A stretch of 64,000 nt of DNA from Simmondsia chinensis (lineage: Eukaryota; Streptophyta; Magnoliopsida; Caryophyllales; Simmondsiaceae): positions 12,950,320 through 13,014,319 of the forward strand of contig JAGTTD010000007.1 in the NCBI GenBank assembly GCA_018398585.1. The letters are read 5' to 3'. The notes beneath the pieces are model-generated. The model saw only the letters and a list, made by a program, of their open reading frames with translations. It searched no databases and had not been told where the DNA came from. How positions within the stretch are numbered: position 1 is the first letter of the stretch; the number at the start of each line of letters is the position of its first letter. Shown here one piece after another: positions 34,597 to 45,720 of this stretch. The translations under genes were made by a program, and so were the position numbers.

Positions 34597-35660
34597 AAGT
34601 TAAAAATGGAATCAACTCAGCTCGCAGAAGCAAGTTCGAAAATCGCACAAATGTAAAATTTGTTTCGCAACTGTTCAACAATCACTTGCTTAATGAAATT
34701 GTACTCCTTCGTTCGCACAAACCAACCCTTGCTATCAGATCCACAATCGCCAATGATTATAAACCCTAACTGACGAACTCAAACAGAACAGCGAACAACC
34801 CTAATGATTTCTGACAGCCACTTTTAGTCACGTAATTCGCCTTTCACTTCTGATTCAGGCTTGACTCTAACTCAAAATCAGGTTCTTAACATAACACTTA
34901 AGCGATCTCAACGAGCGAAATCAGATTTCAATACTTTCGCTTCCTGTCAGATTATCGCCCTGCTGACAATTTTTCGCCTAAGCAAAATCTCGACTCAATA
35001 ACACGTAATGCTCAAAGTTCACCGTAGAATCTGATGAATTCTCACTACTCTTATGCTCAGCAACACAAATTCGACATCATAAACCAACAACAACTTCATT
35101 CCTCATTGAAATGCAACTTGAAGTTCAGTAGAACATTACCTCAATCTTCAACTTCTGAGTTGCAACATCTGTAATCACCTCCATTCCAATGATTTCTGCT
35201 ATTTTGATGAGGATCAAGTATAATGTGGATCATATCGCTCAATTCAAACTTCTTTCTCAACCGATCAAATGGATGATCGATCAAGTAGCTCAGCACCAGA
35301 CTTCAGCAACTGATTTGCTTGCTTCTGCACTAACATTCAGCTGCTAATGCTGATCGACTCCTTTGGATTCAATTTGAATCAGCTTTCATGTTGACTGTAC
35401 TCAACAATTACTGATAAATTGAACTTACTTCAATGTAATACGATCACTTAAATTCCCAACCGAAGCAATTTTCCAAGGTTTATGCAGCAATTGATGCAAT
35501 ACCGCCAAAAACTCTTCAATCAATGCAGATTTAAATTTTTGATCACCAAATCTGAATCAAATCAGTATCCAACCTTCTTTTGTTGATTAATTACAACACA
35601 ATTAATTAGATTTTATAAATTTTTTTTTAGGTATGAGCTTGATTCGGAGGCCAAATCAAG

Positions 35661-35672
35661 GCTCTGATACAA
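35661..35672 (-). promoter_or_regulatory. Element G primer-binding site
   Basis: In element sense TTGTATCAGAGC, two bases after the 5' LTR, differs at one position from the usual Met-tRNA complement. It fixes the orientation as minus. Confidence 0.85.
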
Positions 35673-35674
35673 AT

Positions 35675-36281
35675 TGTTAAGGTTTCGAAGATTTCTCTTG
35701 AGCCTTAACCTAGGTTGGGACAGAAAGAGTATGAGATGAGAAAGAATATAGAGTTTAGATGAGAGAAAGAAGGGAAATTAGATGAGAAAATAGAGAGAGT
35801 TAGGTGAGAGAGAGAATATTGATCTCAAAATGAGATTGTGTTTGTTAATTTTCATTGAATGCCCAACATTACAACAATTTCACTTATTTATGACAAGCTA
35901 ACAAGTAAATGCAATGTATCTAACCATCTTTAGAACAATCTAGAACATATTCTAACTAACTAATAATTGTGTGTGTTATTATTGGCGCCAAAAACCAGAT
36001 ATCAGCAACTCAACAGCAGCAGCAGCGTCACACCAGCAGCACGCACCAGCAGCAGCAGAAGCAGGATTACACTTTCACTCTTGAACTAATACTAACAATG
36101 CACCACACTTAACTAATCAAACTAATCAAAACAGCAGCAGCCAAGTAACGCAGCAGCAGTACCTAACAGATAGCATTAGCAGGTCAAGATGCAGGACAGA
36201 TTTACTTAACAGATTTTAACTCCCACAATATTCCCGCCATTTCCAATTTAAGTCTATGCCTCGGAATCTCGGTTTGTAACA
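35675..36281 (-). repeat. Element G 5' LTR
   Basis: 607 bp, the same length as the partner and close to it in sequence, with intact TG...CA ends and the same CAG-rich tracts (36012-36065). Confidence 0.93.
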
Positions 36282-36924
36282 GAATCCTCACAATGGCGGG
36301 GTTCACATTTTGTTGGAGGTAGTCGACGAAATATGGGCTTTTGCCGGCACTGAAAGGCCTTTTACCAAAAATTATATATTTAGCTAGCTCCTTTCGGTTG
36401 CCCTCTTGAGAGAACCTAAAATTAGCAAGTGCACCGGTCACTTGATGTACTAGACGTTGTTGGCTCTTAGTTGGGTATTGCTCGGGGTGCCACCTAAGTA
36501 TATGTCTATTTAATGTGCCTGTCCTACTGCTAGGTTGATGGCTAAAAGACCTAGCTGGGTCATATAATTTACAAGTTGCTTTATTAGTTGTCTTATTAAG
36601 GGTAAAGTGATTCCATACCCCACTAGTTGTATGCCTACTAGTAGAGGTACTACTTTGAGGCTGGGCTTCGGTGGTGGGCGTGGGTTCCTCATCAGTTTGT
36701 GAGTCTCCAACCCCACCACCACCCGACTCATAATAATCTTATTTTTGTGAAAAGTCATAATCTATGCTATCATCAGTGTATGACAGTGATAGGCCTGGTT
36801 GTATAAAAGCTCGTTCTTCCGCATTAAGTAAGACAATTCTACTCCTTTTTGGGATTCTGGGTGGCCGAGAAGAACTAGAAGTAGCACGACCGGCTCCAGA
36901 GGATGATGAAGAGTTTTGTGCCAT
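36282..36924 (-). pseudogene. hAT E transposase, N-terminal part with BED finger
   Basis: The start Met at 36924 opens a Ser-rich tail (SSSSSGAGRATSSSSRPPRI) and an acidic YTDDSIDYDF stretch. After a frameshift comes a BED-type finger, VWNHFTLNKTTNKATCKLYD and LNRHILRWHP, in which the second expected Cys is Tyr (CKLY). Then follow YIIFGKRPFSAGKSPYFVDY and QNVNPAIV, where element G interrupts. The homologous text in hAT F runs straight through this point. Confidence 0.85.
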
Positions 36925-37259
36925 ATTAGTATAAGTGATTAGTATTTATAAAATGCAAGTAGTAATAAAAATTAAATAACTAAAAATGCGAACCAAATAA
37001 AATTGCGATACTAAAATTACCAAAACTAGAGAACAATGAAATTCGAACTTCAGCCAAACACTTTACGAACTTTAGAGCACAATTTTGCAATTTACAAAGT
37101 TGAAGAAGATGGGAGATGATGAATGTATAGAGAGAGAAGAGAGGATTGAAGATTTGGTGAGGAAATGGGCTCGGAAGGATTAAGTATTTATAGAAAAAAA
37201 TATAAAATTTTTTTTTTTATATTATTCACAGCCGTTGCAAATTGCTATAACAAATAGCC

Positions 37260-37294
37260 GTTGCCCCAACGGCTCTAAGAGCCGTTGGGGCAAC
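37260..37294. repeat. Perfect 17-bp-arm palindrome in hAT E end
   Basis: The arms 37260-37276 and 37278-37294 are exact reverse complements around a single A, with core CAACGGCTCT. The motif AGCCGTTG recurs nearby at 37230 and 37256. A shorter version is in hAT F (41052-41070). Confidence 0.9.
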
Positions 37295-37704
37295 CCTAGG
37301 CGTGCCCGAGCCCGGGGCCAGGCCAGGCCCAACGGCCAGCATATTTTGGCCCGTGGCCCGGCCCGTTGGCCACGCCTATAAAAGGCCCATTTATAACACA
37401 TGGGCTTGTGATAGGTAGGCCCATATGTATGTCGATATAAAGGGGCCACCCCTCTCCCCTGCATTATTATTCTAATCATCATTTTCTCCTAAACTAAGGG
37501 AATTACAAGAGAGTTTCCCTATCTTTTCTCTTTTCTTGATTGGTGGATATTGTGTGGGCAAGAGGAAGTGCGTCTTAGGCTTAGTCACCGGTAGTACTTG
37601 GTACATAACAAATATAGATGTGAATGGCACGCTCTAGTTCACTTATATCTTTGTTTAATTCTATGTTATAATCTCTATCATGTTTCAGGTATTAATCTTA
37701 CATG

Positions 37705-37716
37705 TGGCATCAGAGC
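37705..37716 (+). promoter_or_regulatory. Copia D primer-binding site
   Basis: TGGCATCAGAGC, two bases after the LTR, differs at one position from the standard complement of initiator Met tRNA. Confidence 0.85.
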
Positions 37717-37848
37717 TATCATAAATAGAAACTATGACCCAATTCTCTATAATTATTGACTTGCTTGTTTTTAAATTTGCAATGATTGGAAAAACGTATA
37801 CATGATCATATGTCACTATGTAATAACAATTATAAAGTGACCAAAGAG

Positions 37849-38019
37849 GAAAATCTTTATTTTAGATGGTTGTTGAAACCAAGCATTGATCTATAGGCGA
37901 TCAAAATGGAAAATCCTTACTTGCATGGTTGTTGAAACCAGACGCTAACGCGACAAAAAATAAAAAATCCTTATTTTGGGTGGTTGTTGAAACCAGATGA
38001 TGAGGCGATGCCAAAGCGG
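37849..38019 (+). repeat. Leader tandem repeat of copia D (3 units)
   Basis: Three imperfect units of 56-59 bp (37849-37907, 37908-37963 and 37964-38019), each with AAAATCCTTA near its start and TGGTTGTTGAAACCA in the middle. Related units occur at the same place in copia H (53605-53718). They lie in the untranslated leader and do not form an open frame. Confidence 0.85.
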
Positions 38020-38198
38020 ATTTGAGATAAAAGAATCATTTAATTCAGTGTTAATGCGTAATCATGAAATTAAACAGTGTTCTAATTACAATAAAATTAA
38101 AGTATGTCTTGTTGTTAAAATGATGGACAATATCAAAAGAAAAGAGAATAATAATAAATGAAAATTTTATCCTTATCTTTAATGATGACACAAGAAAA

Positions 38199-41100
38199 TA
38201 GAGGTGGCCAACGGCCCGCCTTTTTAAAGGAAAAAAAATTAAAATAATACAAGTTTATTTTGTACTAAAATTATTGTAATTCATTGATAAATAATATGAG
38301 ATAAAAAAATATTTTTTTCCAAGCACTAATAATGCTAAATATACATGTTTAAAAAAAATAATGTTAAATATACATAATAAAATAAAATATACAATAAGTA
38401 GTGGTAAATATCTTATCAAAAAAAATAATGGTATATAAATAACTTAACAAATACAAGTACAAATATAACGCAGTTGGGGCCTAATATTTAAAAGTACAAA
38501 TTTGTTTATCAAAAAACACAAAGTTTGACATATGGGGGGTGCGGTCGTCTTTTGACGTAAATATTTAAAAGTAAATAATTGACATACAAAAGTGTTGATA
38601 TCAGTCGCCTTGGGGGGTATCTAGGCCATCATTTGAGGTATCAGTTGTGCAGTTGTCTTCTTCATCGATCGATGAATCCAGCTTCATTCTCTGTTGATCT
38701 CTTGCCTCAGCTAGCAGCCAATCCTTCAAGTAGACGAACATCTCCAAGCTTGACGGTGATAGCTTCGCCCTCTTCGTTCCAAGCAATCTGCCACCAAGAC
38801 TGAAAGCACACTCTGATGCTACTGAAGACACCGGACAACTTAGTATATCATATGCCATGGTGGAAAGCACAGGATACTAGGTTTGGTTTGTGTTCCACAA
38901 TTGTAAAGGGTTAAAATGCGGGTTGGCCGGCGGCCCGAAAATATGGACCATCGGTGTCCGCAAATAATAATCTAGCTCGTTACATGACGTGGGGGCTACT
39001 GTGGGCGTAAATTGCTCCAACAGCTTCCTCGAATATGACGTGTGTGAACTGCTTCCACTAGATGTGGAAGATCCTACTGCAGTAGTACTAGGATTATTAG
39101 AAGCTAATTGACAGGAATATTGAGAAAATAAACTATACAAGTCGTTATCGACATCGGCAATGAAAGTATCGATATTAAGAGTAGGATACAAATACTTGAA
39201 AAAATGTTGGCAAAGCAAGTTAAAAGCCCCACGTTTACAACAAGGGTCTAAAATAGTTGCCAAGCAGTATGTAAGAGGTAGTTTAGAATAATATTTGGCA
39301 AACTTCTCTTTTATTACTGAATCAATGTGAACAAAACGGGGTTGGATTCATTACCTACCATCCAATTGACAATATCAAGCAATCTTGATATTACTCGAGG
39401 CATGGTCGGATAGTAGCAGCCCGAAAAAAATGTCGTTGCCTCTTTAAACATGCTAAAAAAGCTCCAAATTTGATCTATTGTCTCCCAATTTATACCAACC
39501 AGATTGTAATCACTCAATTATGTACGATTTTCCTGGGCGAATTCCATTGGAACGTCTTTGTATGGTAGAATGCGCTCTAACATTTCCACCGTAGACAATC
39601 ACCTAGTTTGGGAGTCTAATTTGAATTGTTTATATTCTATGTTATGCAACCTACATGAATTTCTAAATTTTCTTTTTCTAGTGTTGGATGATTTAACAGA
39701 TATTATTACGGATCTTAAGGTGGTAAGGGATGCTTTTATAAGATCTAAACCATCCATTACCATTAAATGCAAAATGTGACAAATGCAACGAATATGGAAA
39801 CACTTCCCACCTAACATGGGTCTCATTTGCCTAATTAAGTGTGTAACGGCTGCAGTGTTATTGGTAGCATTGTCGAACGTAATACTGAAGATACGTCGAT
39901 CTATACCCCAGTCACGGACTGCCGACATAATCACACCCGTAATTACCTCGGCATTTTGGGGGCAATCTAAAAGTCCAAAATGAATTATCCTCTTTTGGAT
40001 GATGAAGGATTCATCGGTCCAGTGTGCCGTTATGCACATATAAGGTTGGCCGGGTTTCGACGTCCATATGTCCGACGTCAACGAGAACATGCTCGTGTTT
40101 GTCGTAAAACGTGTGAAGACCCCAGCTTTCATCCCGTGGTACAACGTAAAAGTGTCCCGCTTTACGGTATTCCGAGGAATCCTCACAATGGCGGGGTTCG
40201 CATTTCGTTGGAAGTAGTTGACGAAATTTGGGTCTTTGCCAGTATTAAAAGGCCTTTCACTCAAAATTACATATTTAGCTAGCCCCTTTCGGTTGGCTCT
40301 TTTCTGGGTATTGCTCGGTGTGGCACCTAAGTATATGTCTGTTTAATGTGCCCGTCCCACTGCCAGGTTGATGACTAAAATCCTTAGGTGGGTCACATAA
40401 TTTACAAGTTGCTTTATTAGTTGTCTTATGAAGGGTAAAGTGCTTCTATACGCCCACTAGTTGTACGCCTACTAGCACCGGTACTAGTTTCAGGCTGGGC
40501 TCTGGTGGTGGGCGTGGGGTTCCTCATCAATTTGTGAGTCTCCAACCCCACCACCACCTGACTCATGACAATCTTGTTTTTGTGAAAAGTCATAATCTAT
40601 GCTATCATCAGTGTATGAGGGTATTGGGTCTGGTTGTAAAAAAGCTCGTTCTTCAGTATCAAGTAAGACAATTCTACTCCTTTTAGGGATTCTGGGTGGC
40701 CGAGAAGAGCTAGAACTAGCACGACCGGCTCCAGAGGATGATGAAAAGTTGTGTTCCATATTAGTATAAGTGATTAGTATTTATAAAATGTAAGTAGGAA
40801 GGCAAATTAAATAACTAAAATTGTGATACTAAAATTACCGAAACGAGAGAACAATGAAATTCGAACTTCAGCCAAATACTTTACGAACTTCGAACTTTAG
40901 AGCACAATTTTTGCAATTAGCAAAGTTAGAGAAGATGGGAGATGATGAATGTATAGAGAGAGAAGAGAGGATTGAAGATTTGGTGAGGAAATGGGTTGGG
41001 GAGGTTTAAATATTTATAGGAAAAAAAATATAATTTTTTTTTTTAAATTAAAGAGCCGTTCAACGGCTCTATTAATAGAGCCGTTCGGGCCCAGGCTAGG

Positions 41101-41218
41101 GCCCGGACCTTGCGGGGCGGGCCGGGCCGGGCCGGGCTCTGAGGCCTACAAAAACAGGCCCGAGGCCCGGCCCGGGTTACCCTGGGCTCGGGCCGGCCCA
41201 ACCCAGTGGCCACCTCTA
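38199..41218 (-). mobile_element. hAT F transposon
   Basis: 3020 bp, with TIRs TAGAGGTGGCCA at both ends and near-identical 8-bp duplications CAAGAAAA (38191-38198) and CAAGAAAG (41219-41226). It is clearly related to hAT E in coding sequence and right-end structure, but its first TIR bases differ and its left end lacks the GC-rich array. It is inserted in the leader of copia D, just downstream of the leader tandem repeat. Confidence 0.93.
38601..40759 (-). pseudogene. hAT F transposase
   Basis: The Met at 40759 begins the same Ser-rich tail (SSSSGAGRASSSSSRPPRI) as in hAT E. The BED-finger region (about 40300-40490) is riddled with stops. The core at 39599-40264 has RIFSITFDNATNNTAAVTHL, a GGKCFHIRCICHILHLMVMD block and the preceding TSDIWTSKPGQPYMCITAHW block, as in RICESLEEPER-type transposases. 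The segment 38877-39263 continues in another frame. The segment 38601-38870 holds the dimerisation domain: CPVSSVASECAFSLGGRLLG and EMFVYLKDWLL. The protein would bind the TIR and subterminal repeats and excise the element, but this copy is inactive. Confidence 0.88.
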
Positions 41219-41865
41219 CAAGAAAGGTGGCTGTGGAAAAAATGAAGAATAAAAAGAAAGAAAATATATTCGAACTCACGTGCTTAAGTTGCAATATTAA
41301 TGGCTTAATCGCTTAAGATAACGGCACACTTGAAATATTGCTTTGCTTAATAAATATGTTATATTAATGATAAAAATTGTTACTAGGCACATTTAAATAA
41401 TATTTATTTTTTTTTTATATTTTCAGTTAATTAAAATTATTCACCCAAAGGGGTTATTTATTTGTTTTAATCAAGTTATTATTATTTTTTGTTAGTATAA
41501 GTAGATTAGTCCATCCAAAGGGGACTAATTTCTTGACATTGAAGTAATATTTTGTTGTTATATTGAGAGGAACAATCACACTTTTCACCCAAAGGAAAAC
41601 CTGCCGTAAAAAGTCTGGATTTTCATGGGTAGATTTATAAGAGAAGGTGTTTCATTTTTCACCCAAACAGGAAAGTCTAATAGTCATCCTTGACTCTTAT
41701 TTTGCTTAAAACAAATGTATATATGTTGTTTGAAATATTTTTTGTTTGTCCTAACTTGTCTTCTTCCTTTCTTTGTTTTTCTCTCTCTCTCTTTTTTTCA
41801 GTTGTCAATCAATTGGCCAATTAATTAAACTCGATTAAAACTTTGACTGGTACTAATTAAAAAAA

Positions 41866-42646
41866 ATGGAAACAGGATGTGGAAATAGTCCTTGGATTGG
41901 TGGATTTGGATATAGCGCTAACTGAAGAAAAACCTAACGAACTTACCCTTGAAAGTACGACCAAAGAAAATATCAAGTATAAAAAAATGGCTGAAGGCTA
42001 ATAGGTTACGTCTCATGATTATGAAAAGGTCCGTGTCTGATCATATTCTCGGTGCAATTAAAAATGATGACAGTGCTCAACAATTCTTAGATGCCATAGG
42101 ACAGAAATACCTAGAGTCTGACAAAGCTGATATAGGATAATTAATTGAAAAACTTATTACAATGAAATATGATCTTGTGTGCAGTGTTAGGGAGCATATT
42201 AGGAAAATAGTTAACATTGCCTCCAAACTCAACAACTTCGGAGTGACTATAGTTGATGACTTTCTTGTTCGCCATGTTCTTAAATCTCTTCCTGAACAAT
42301 TTGATCAATTAAAAACCACTTACATAGCACAAAAGGATAAGTAAAGTGTAAGTGAACTTATCTATGTCTGTGTTCAAGAAGAAGAGAGACTTCATTGTGA
42401 GAAGAGTGGAAATAACGTGAATCTTGTTAATTTTTCAAAACATGGAAAATGAAAATTTCACTACAAATATAACAAGAAACATGGTCAAAACTATAAGCCG
42501 GGTGGTCATTGAGGGCATTTTAACAAGCCTGGTGCTAGTCATGTTTAATCTCACAACTCTGTCAATCCTTGTATTGTAATTAAGAAGCAAATCAAGTGCT
42601 GAAATTATAGAGAAAACCACAAGAAGGTTGATTTGCCCTAAACCAA
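41866..42646 (+). pseudogene. Copia D gag
   Basis: The N-terminal block reads WKQDVEIVLGLVDLDIALTE in one frame, while the ATG at 41866 is in another, so a frameshift lies near the start. It continues with KKWLKANRLRLMIMKRSVSD, NDDSAQQFLDAIGQKYLESD and LPEQFDQLKTTYIAQ, the UBN2-type capsid protein of plant copias. Stops occur at 42138 and 42342. The nucleocapsid region is degenerate, with HYKYNKKHG and GHFNKPG in place of a clear CCHC knuckle. The RTE LINE fragment follows at 42647. Confidence 0.85.
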
Positions 42647-43325
42647 CAACAACAACAACAAGCCCAGTGCCTGCAAGGGATCCCACAAAAGCAGGGTCTG
42701 GGGAGGGTAGCTGTACCCAGCCTTCCCCCTTCAGGGGGCAACCCTGAAGAGAGGCTATTTCCGAGGACCCCCAAATTGAGAAGCCTGAAAGCTGGTCCGT
42801 AGCATAGAGCCTGAGACTTGGCAGCAGGGGAGCATCAAAGCATGAGTAAAGCAAAGCACACGTCGAGCAAGACAACAAATTCAAAGCAAGCCCGAACACA
42901 CATAAATCAAAGGAAATCAAAGGATAGGTAGGCATGTAGGAGCTCATGAGAGCAAAAACCCAACCTAAATTCTCTAGGAGGAAGTCAAGGGCTAGCACTA
43001 GTAATGTAGACTACCCTACTCTAACTAGAGCATCTATAACCCCTATACAAGCCCTCCATTGGGCGCTATCTAAGGCCATCTCTTCTCGAAGGTTTAAGTG
43101 GGTGAGGTTTTGTCGGATCGTCTTTAGCCATCTCTTCTTTGGCCTGCCTCTTCCTCTCCTGCCTAGTGTAGTAAGGGCTATTCGCATGTCCTTACTGGAG
43201 CTTTGTCCGGTCTCCTTCTGACATGTCCGAACCACCTCAGACGTTGCTCCCTCAATTTATCTTCAATGGGGGCTACGCCTAATTTGCCTTTTATGACGTC
43301 GTTTCTGATCCTATTATTCCTTGTG
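42647..43325 (-). mobile_element. 5'-truncated RTE LINE fragment
   Basis: Minus-strand copy of the last 680 bp or so of the RTE family seen complete at 1571-4864. It has the (GTT)n tail at its 3' end (42647-42660 in complement), the GGGGAGGGTAG region, and coding text with TLGRRGRGRPKKRWLKTIRQ and LREEMALDSAQWRA. It starts at the equivalent of about position 4250 of the full copy. Flanking 13-bp repeats (42634-42646 and 43326-43338) match at 12 positions, so it is an independent target-primed insertion into copia D. Confidence 0.9.
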
Positions 43326-43338
43326 TGCCCGAAACCAA

Positions 43339-43990
43339 GAACTAAAAGAGGAGGTAATTCTTTTGTATTTGTTTGCTTTGAAACAAGTCTTGTAGATGTT
43401 CCCTTTAATTCTTGGTGGTTGGATAGTGGTGCATCTATTCACATTGCCAATAATTTGTAGGACTTCGCAAGCAAACGAAAATCATATCAGGATGAGGTCA
43501 ATGTTTATGTGGGCAATGGACTTAAAGTCAAGGTTGACTTTACAGGTGTTGTTAAATTGTATTTTAAGGATGGTAATTATTGAAAAATACTACTTTTGTA
43601 CCGTCTATGAGGCAGAATTTAATTTCTATAAGGCTCTTAGATAAATGTGGTTATCATTTTGATTTGAAAGTGGTGGTGTTGAATTAATGTATAATTCTCG
43701 TATTATTGGCCATGGTTTTCTAAGTGATGATTTATATCATTTAAATCTACAACCTTTAAAAACTTTTACCTCAATGAATGTTGAGGGTGTTGCCCATAAA
43801 AGGTCCACCATGGGTAAGAAATCTTATGTTTTATGGCATAGGCGTCTTGGTCACATCTCTACAGAAATAATTGAAAGATTAATAAGAAACAATATTTTAT
43901 TACAACTTAGTTTTTAAGGGTTTGAAACTTGCATCTATTGTATTAAAGAAAAAATGACAAAGACAAAAAAGAAAAGGTTCAAATCGAAGT
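43339..43990 (+). pseudogene. Copia D protease and pre-integrase
   Basis: FNSWWLDSGASIHIAN, with active-site DSGA at about 43424-43435, begins the protease, and VNVYVGNGLKVKVDFTGVV follows after a stop and frame change. The pre-integrase domain has SYVLWHRRLGHISTEIIERL (43800-43880) and CIYCIKEKMTK, the HHCC ligands. A frameshift near 43915 separates it from the core. Confidence 0.83.
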
Positions 43991-44760
43991 TCTAATCTTG
44001 TAGAAATAATTCACACTAATATAAGTGGACAATATATAACATCCTTGAATGGGCATAAGCATTTTATATCCTTCATTGACAATTTTTCTCGGTATAGTTA
44101 TGTGTACCTTATTAAAGAAAAGTCTGAAGCACTTGACAAATTTAAGATATATAAAACTGAGGTTGAAAAACAACTTGGAAAAATAATTAAAGTTGTGAGG
44201 TATGATCGTGGTGGCGAATATTATGGAAAATATGATGAGTTTGCTCAACGTAAGGGTCCTTTGGCTAAGTATCTAAAGCAATGTGGGATAATTGACCAAT
44301 ACACCATGCTAGGTACACCGAAACAGAATGGTGTGGCAGGAAGACGAAATCGCACTCTCATGGACATGGTGAGGTGCATGATGTCTAGGACTAATCTTCC
44401 TTAATTTTTATGGAGTGAGGCTTTAAAAACTACTGCCTATATCCTTCTAAATCTGTTCCTAAAACTCCTTTTAAAATTTGGACAAGTAGAAAACCTAGTC
44501 TGAATCATTTTCATATTTGGGATTGTCGAGCCGAGGTTAAAATTTACAATTCTATTGAAAAGAAAACTGACCCTATAACTATAAGTTTTTATTTCATTGG
44601 ATACCCAAATAATTCTAAAGACTATAAGTTTTTTTGTCCAGGCCGTGGCACTAGAATTATTGAGTCCATTAATGCTAAATTCCTTGAATATTATGTGTGT
44701 GATTGTGATTGCTCTTGTAAAAATGAAGTGGTATTAGAAGAAAAAGAAAGTCATAGTTCC
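43991..44760 (+). pseudogene. Copia D integrase core
   Basis: The open part 44045-44404 has HFISFIDNFSRYSYVYLI, VVRYDRGGEYYGKYDEF and GTPKQNGVAGRRNRTLMDM. Relative to the DDE triad the first position reads IHTNISG (Asp to Asn) and the last NGVAG (Glu to Gly). Only the middle Asp (RYDRGGEY) is kept. After a stop at 44402 the C-terminal part continues with FLWSEALKTTAYI, FHIWDCRAEVKIY and DPITISFYFIGYP. The enzyme is inactive on two counts. Confidence 0.86.
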
Positions 44761-45039
44761 TGTGCCTATCATTCATGAAAAGGTCATTGGTCAACCATTT
44801 CATGGAAATGGGGGTGAAGACAACATATGCGTGGACAAGTTCAAGAGAGTGAACAATGACCGATAATAAATCAGCCTTAACCCTCGAGTAATCCTATTGA
44901 ACCTAGTCTATGTCGTTCGCGTAGAGAATATAGGTCCGCTATCCCTGACAATTATGTTATATACTTGACTGAAAATGGTGATATAGGAGATTTTGATGAT
45001 CCAATTTGTTATAGTAATGCTATTTTTTTCATTACAAGC

Positions 45040-45720
45040 TGGAAAGTGGCATGGAGCTATGAAAGATGAAATGCAGTCTATGTCATTAAATAAGGTATGG
45101 ATTTGGTAGAATTACCTAGTGGATGCAGACCCATTGAATGTAAGGGGGTATTTAAGACTAAAAAATATCCTAAAGGAAATATAGATCATCTTAAGGCGAG
45201 ACTAGTGGCAAAGGGTTGTACTCAGAAAAAAGGAATTGATTATAAGAAAACCTTTCAACCATTTTCTTCAAAAGATGCTTTTAGAATTGTTATGGATCTT
45301 ATTACACTGTTTGATTTAGAGTTACATCAAATGGATGTTAAAACAATGCTTTTAAATGGAAGTTTAGAAGAAGAAGTATACATGATTCAGCCGGAGGGTT
45401 TCATAGAAAAAGGGAAAGAACATTTAGTGTGTAAGCTTAAGAAATCAATATATGGCTTAAACCAAACCTCTTGTTATTGGTATTTAAAATTTGATAAAGT
45501 TATAACTAATCTTGGGTTTATGGAAAATAAGGTTGATGGGTGCATATACATTAAGATTAGTGGGAATGGATTCATCATTTTAGTGCTATATGTTGATGAC
45601 ATTTTACTTGCTAGTAATGACTTGGGCATGTTGCATGAAACAAAGAAACTTTTGTCTAAACACTTTGATATGAAAGATTTTGGGGGTTGCTTCTTTTGTA
45701 CTTGGAATAAAGATACATAG
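45040..45720 (+). pseudogene. Copia D reverse transcriptase
   Basis: The open stretch 45097-45720 includes LPSGCRPIECKGVFKTKK, HLKARLVAKGCTQKKGIDY, a LHQMDVKTMLLNGSLEEEVY block, IYGLNQTSCYWYLKF and the intact catalytic YVDD (45589-45600). The preceding KWHGAMKDEMQSM block is in another frame. It ends at FGGCFFCTWNKDT, just after the KHFDMKDFG block, with a frameshift into RNase H. Confidence 0.88.

Larger units (their letters stand above)
31196..36281 (-). mobile_element. Element G: gypsy-derived, probably non-autonomous LTR element
   Basis: Two 607-bp LTRs (31196-31802 and 35675-36281) differ by about 16 substitutions and no indels by eye count. They are flanked by GAATT (31191-31195) and GAATC (36282-36286), which also mark the break in hAT E homology. 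In element sense (minus) a Met-type primer site follows the 5' LTR, and the purine tract CAAGGGGAAGGAAA precedes the 3' LTR. The GAGGACAAGAATG text just before that tract resembles the end of plant Ty3/gypsy pol. I recognise no protease, RT, RNase H or integrase inside. Confidence 0.88.
29147..37378 (-). mobile_element. hAT E transposon, interrupted by LTR element G
   Basis: The TIR starts TAGGCGTGGCC at 29147 and its complement ends at 37378. Perfect 8-bp duplications TAAAAGGC flank it (29139-29146 and 37379-37386), the hallmark of hAT insertion. Without element G it is about 3.1 kb, close to its relative hAT F (3020 bp). Both ends have GC-rich subterminal sequence built from GGCCCGG-type motifs. 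It encodes a minus-strand BED-finger/hAT transposase in decayed form and sits inside the 5' LTR of copia D. Confidence 0.93.
29010..37702 (+). repeat. Copia D 5' LTR, split by hAT E
   Basis: The first part, 29010-29146, matches the start of the 3' LTR. The second, 37379-37702, matches the rest. The parts share the 8-bp duplication TAAAAGGC made by hAT E. Together, counting the 8 bp once, they give 453 bp. The TATA-like ATATAAAGG (37435-37443) lies in the second part, so hAT E separates most of U3 from the promoter core. Confidence 0.92.

Noticed and set aside
37705..37716. tRNA-like sequence
   Set aside because: It is only the 12-nt primer-binding site of a retrotransposon. No cloverleaf is present there or elsewhere in the window.
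37849..38019. CRISPR-like spaced repeats
   Set aside because: Imperfect contiguous tandem units in a plant retrotransposon leader; no regular unique spacers and no cas genes.
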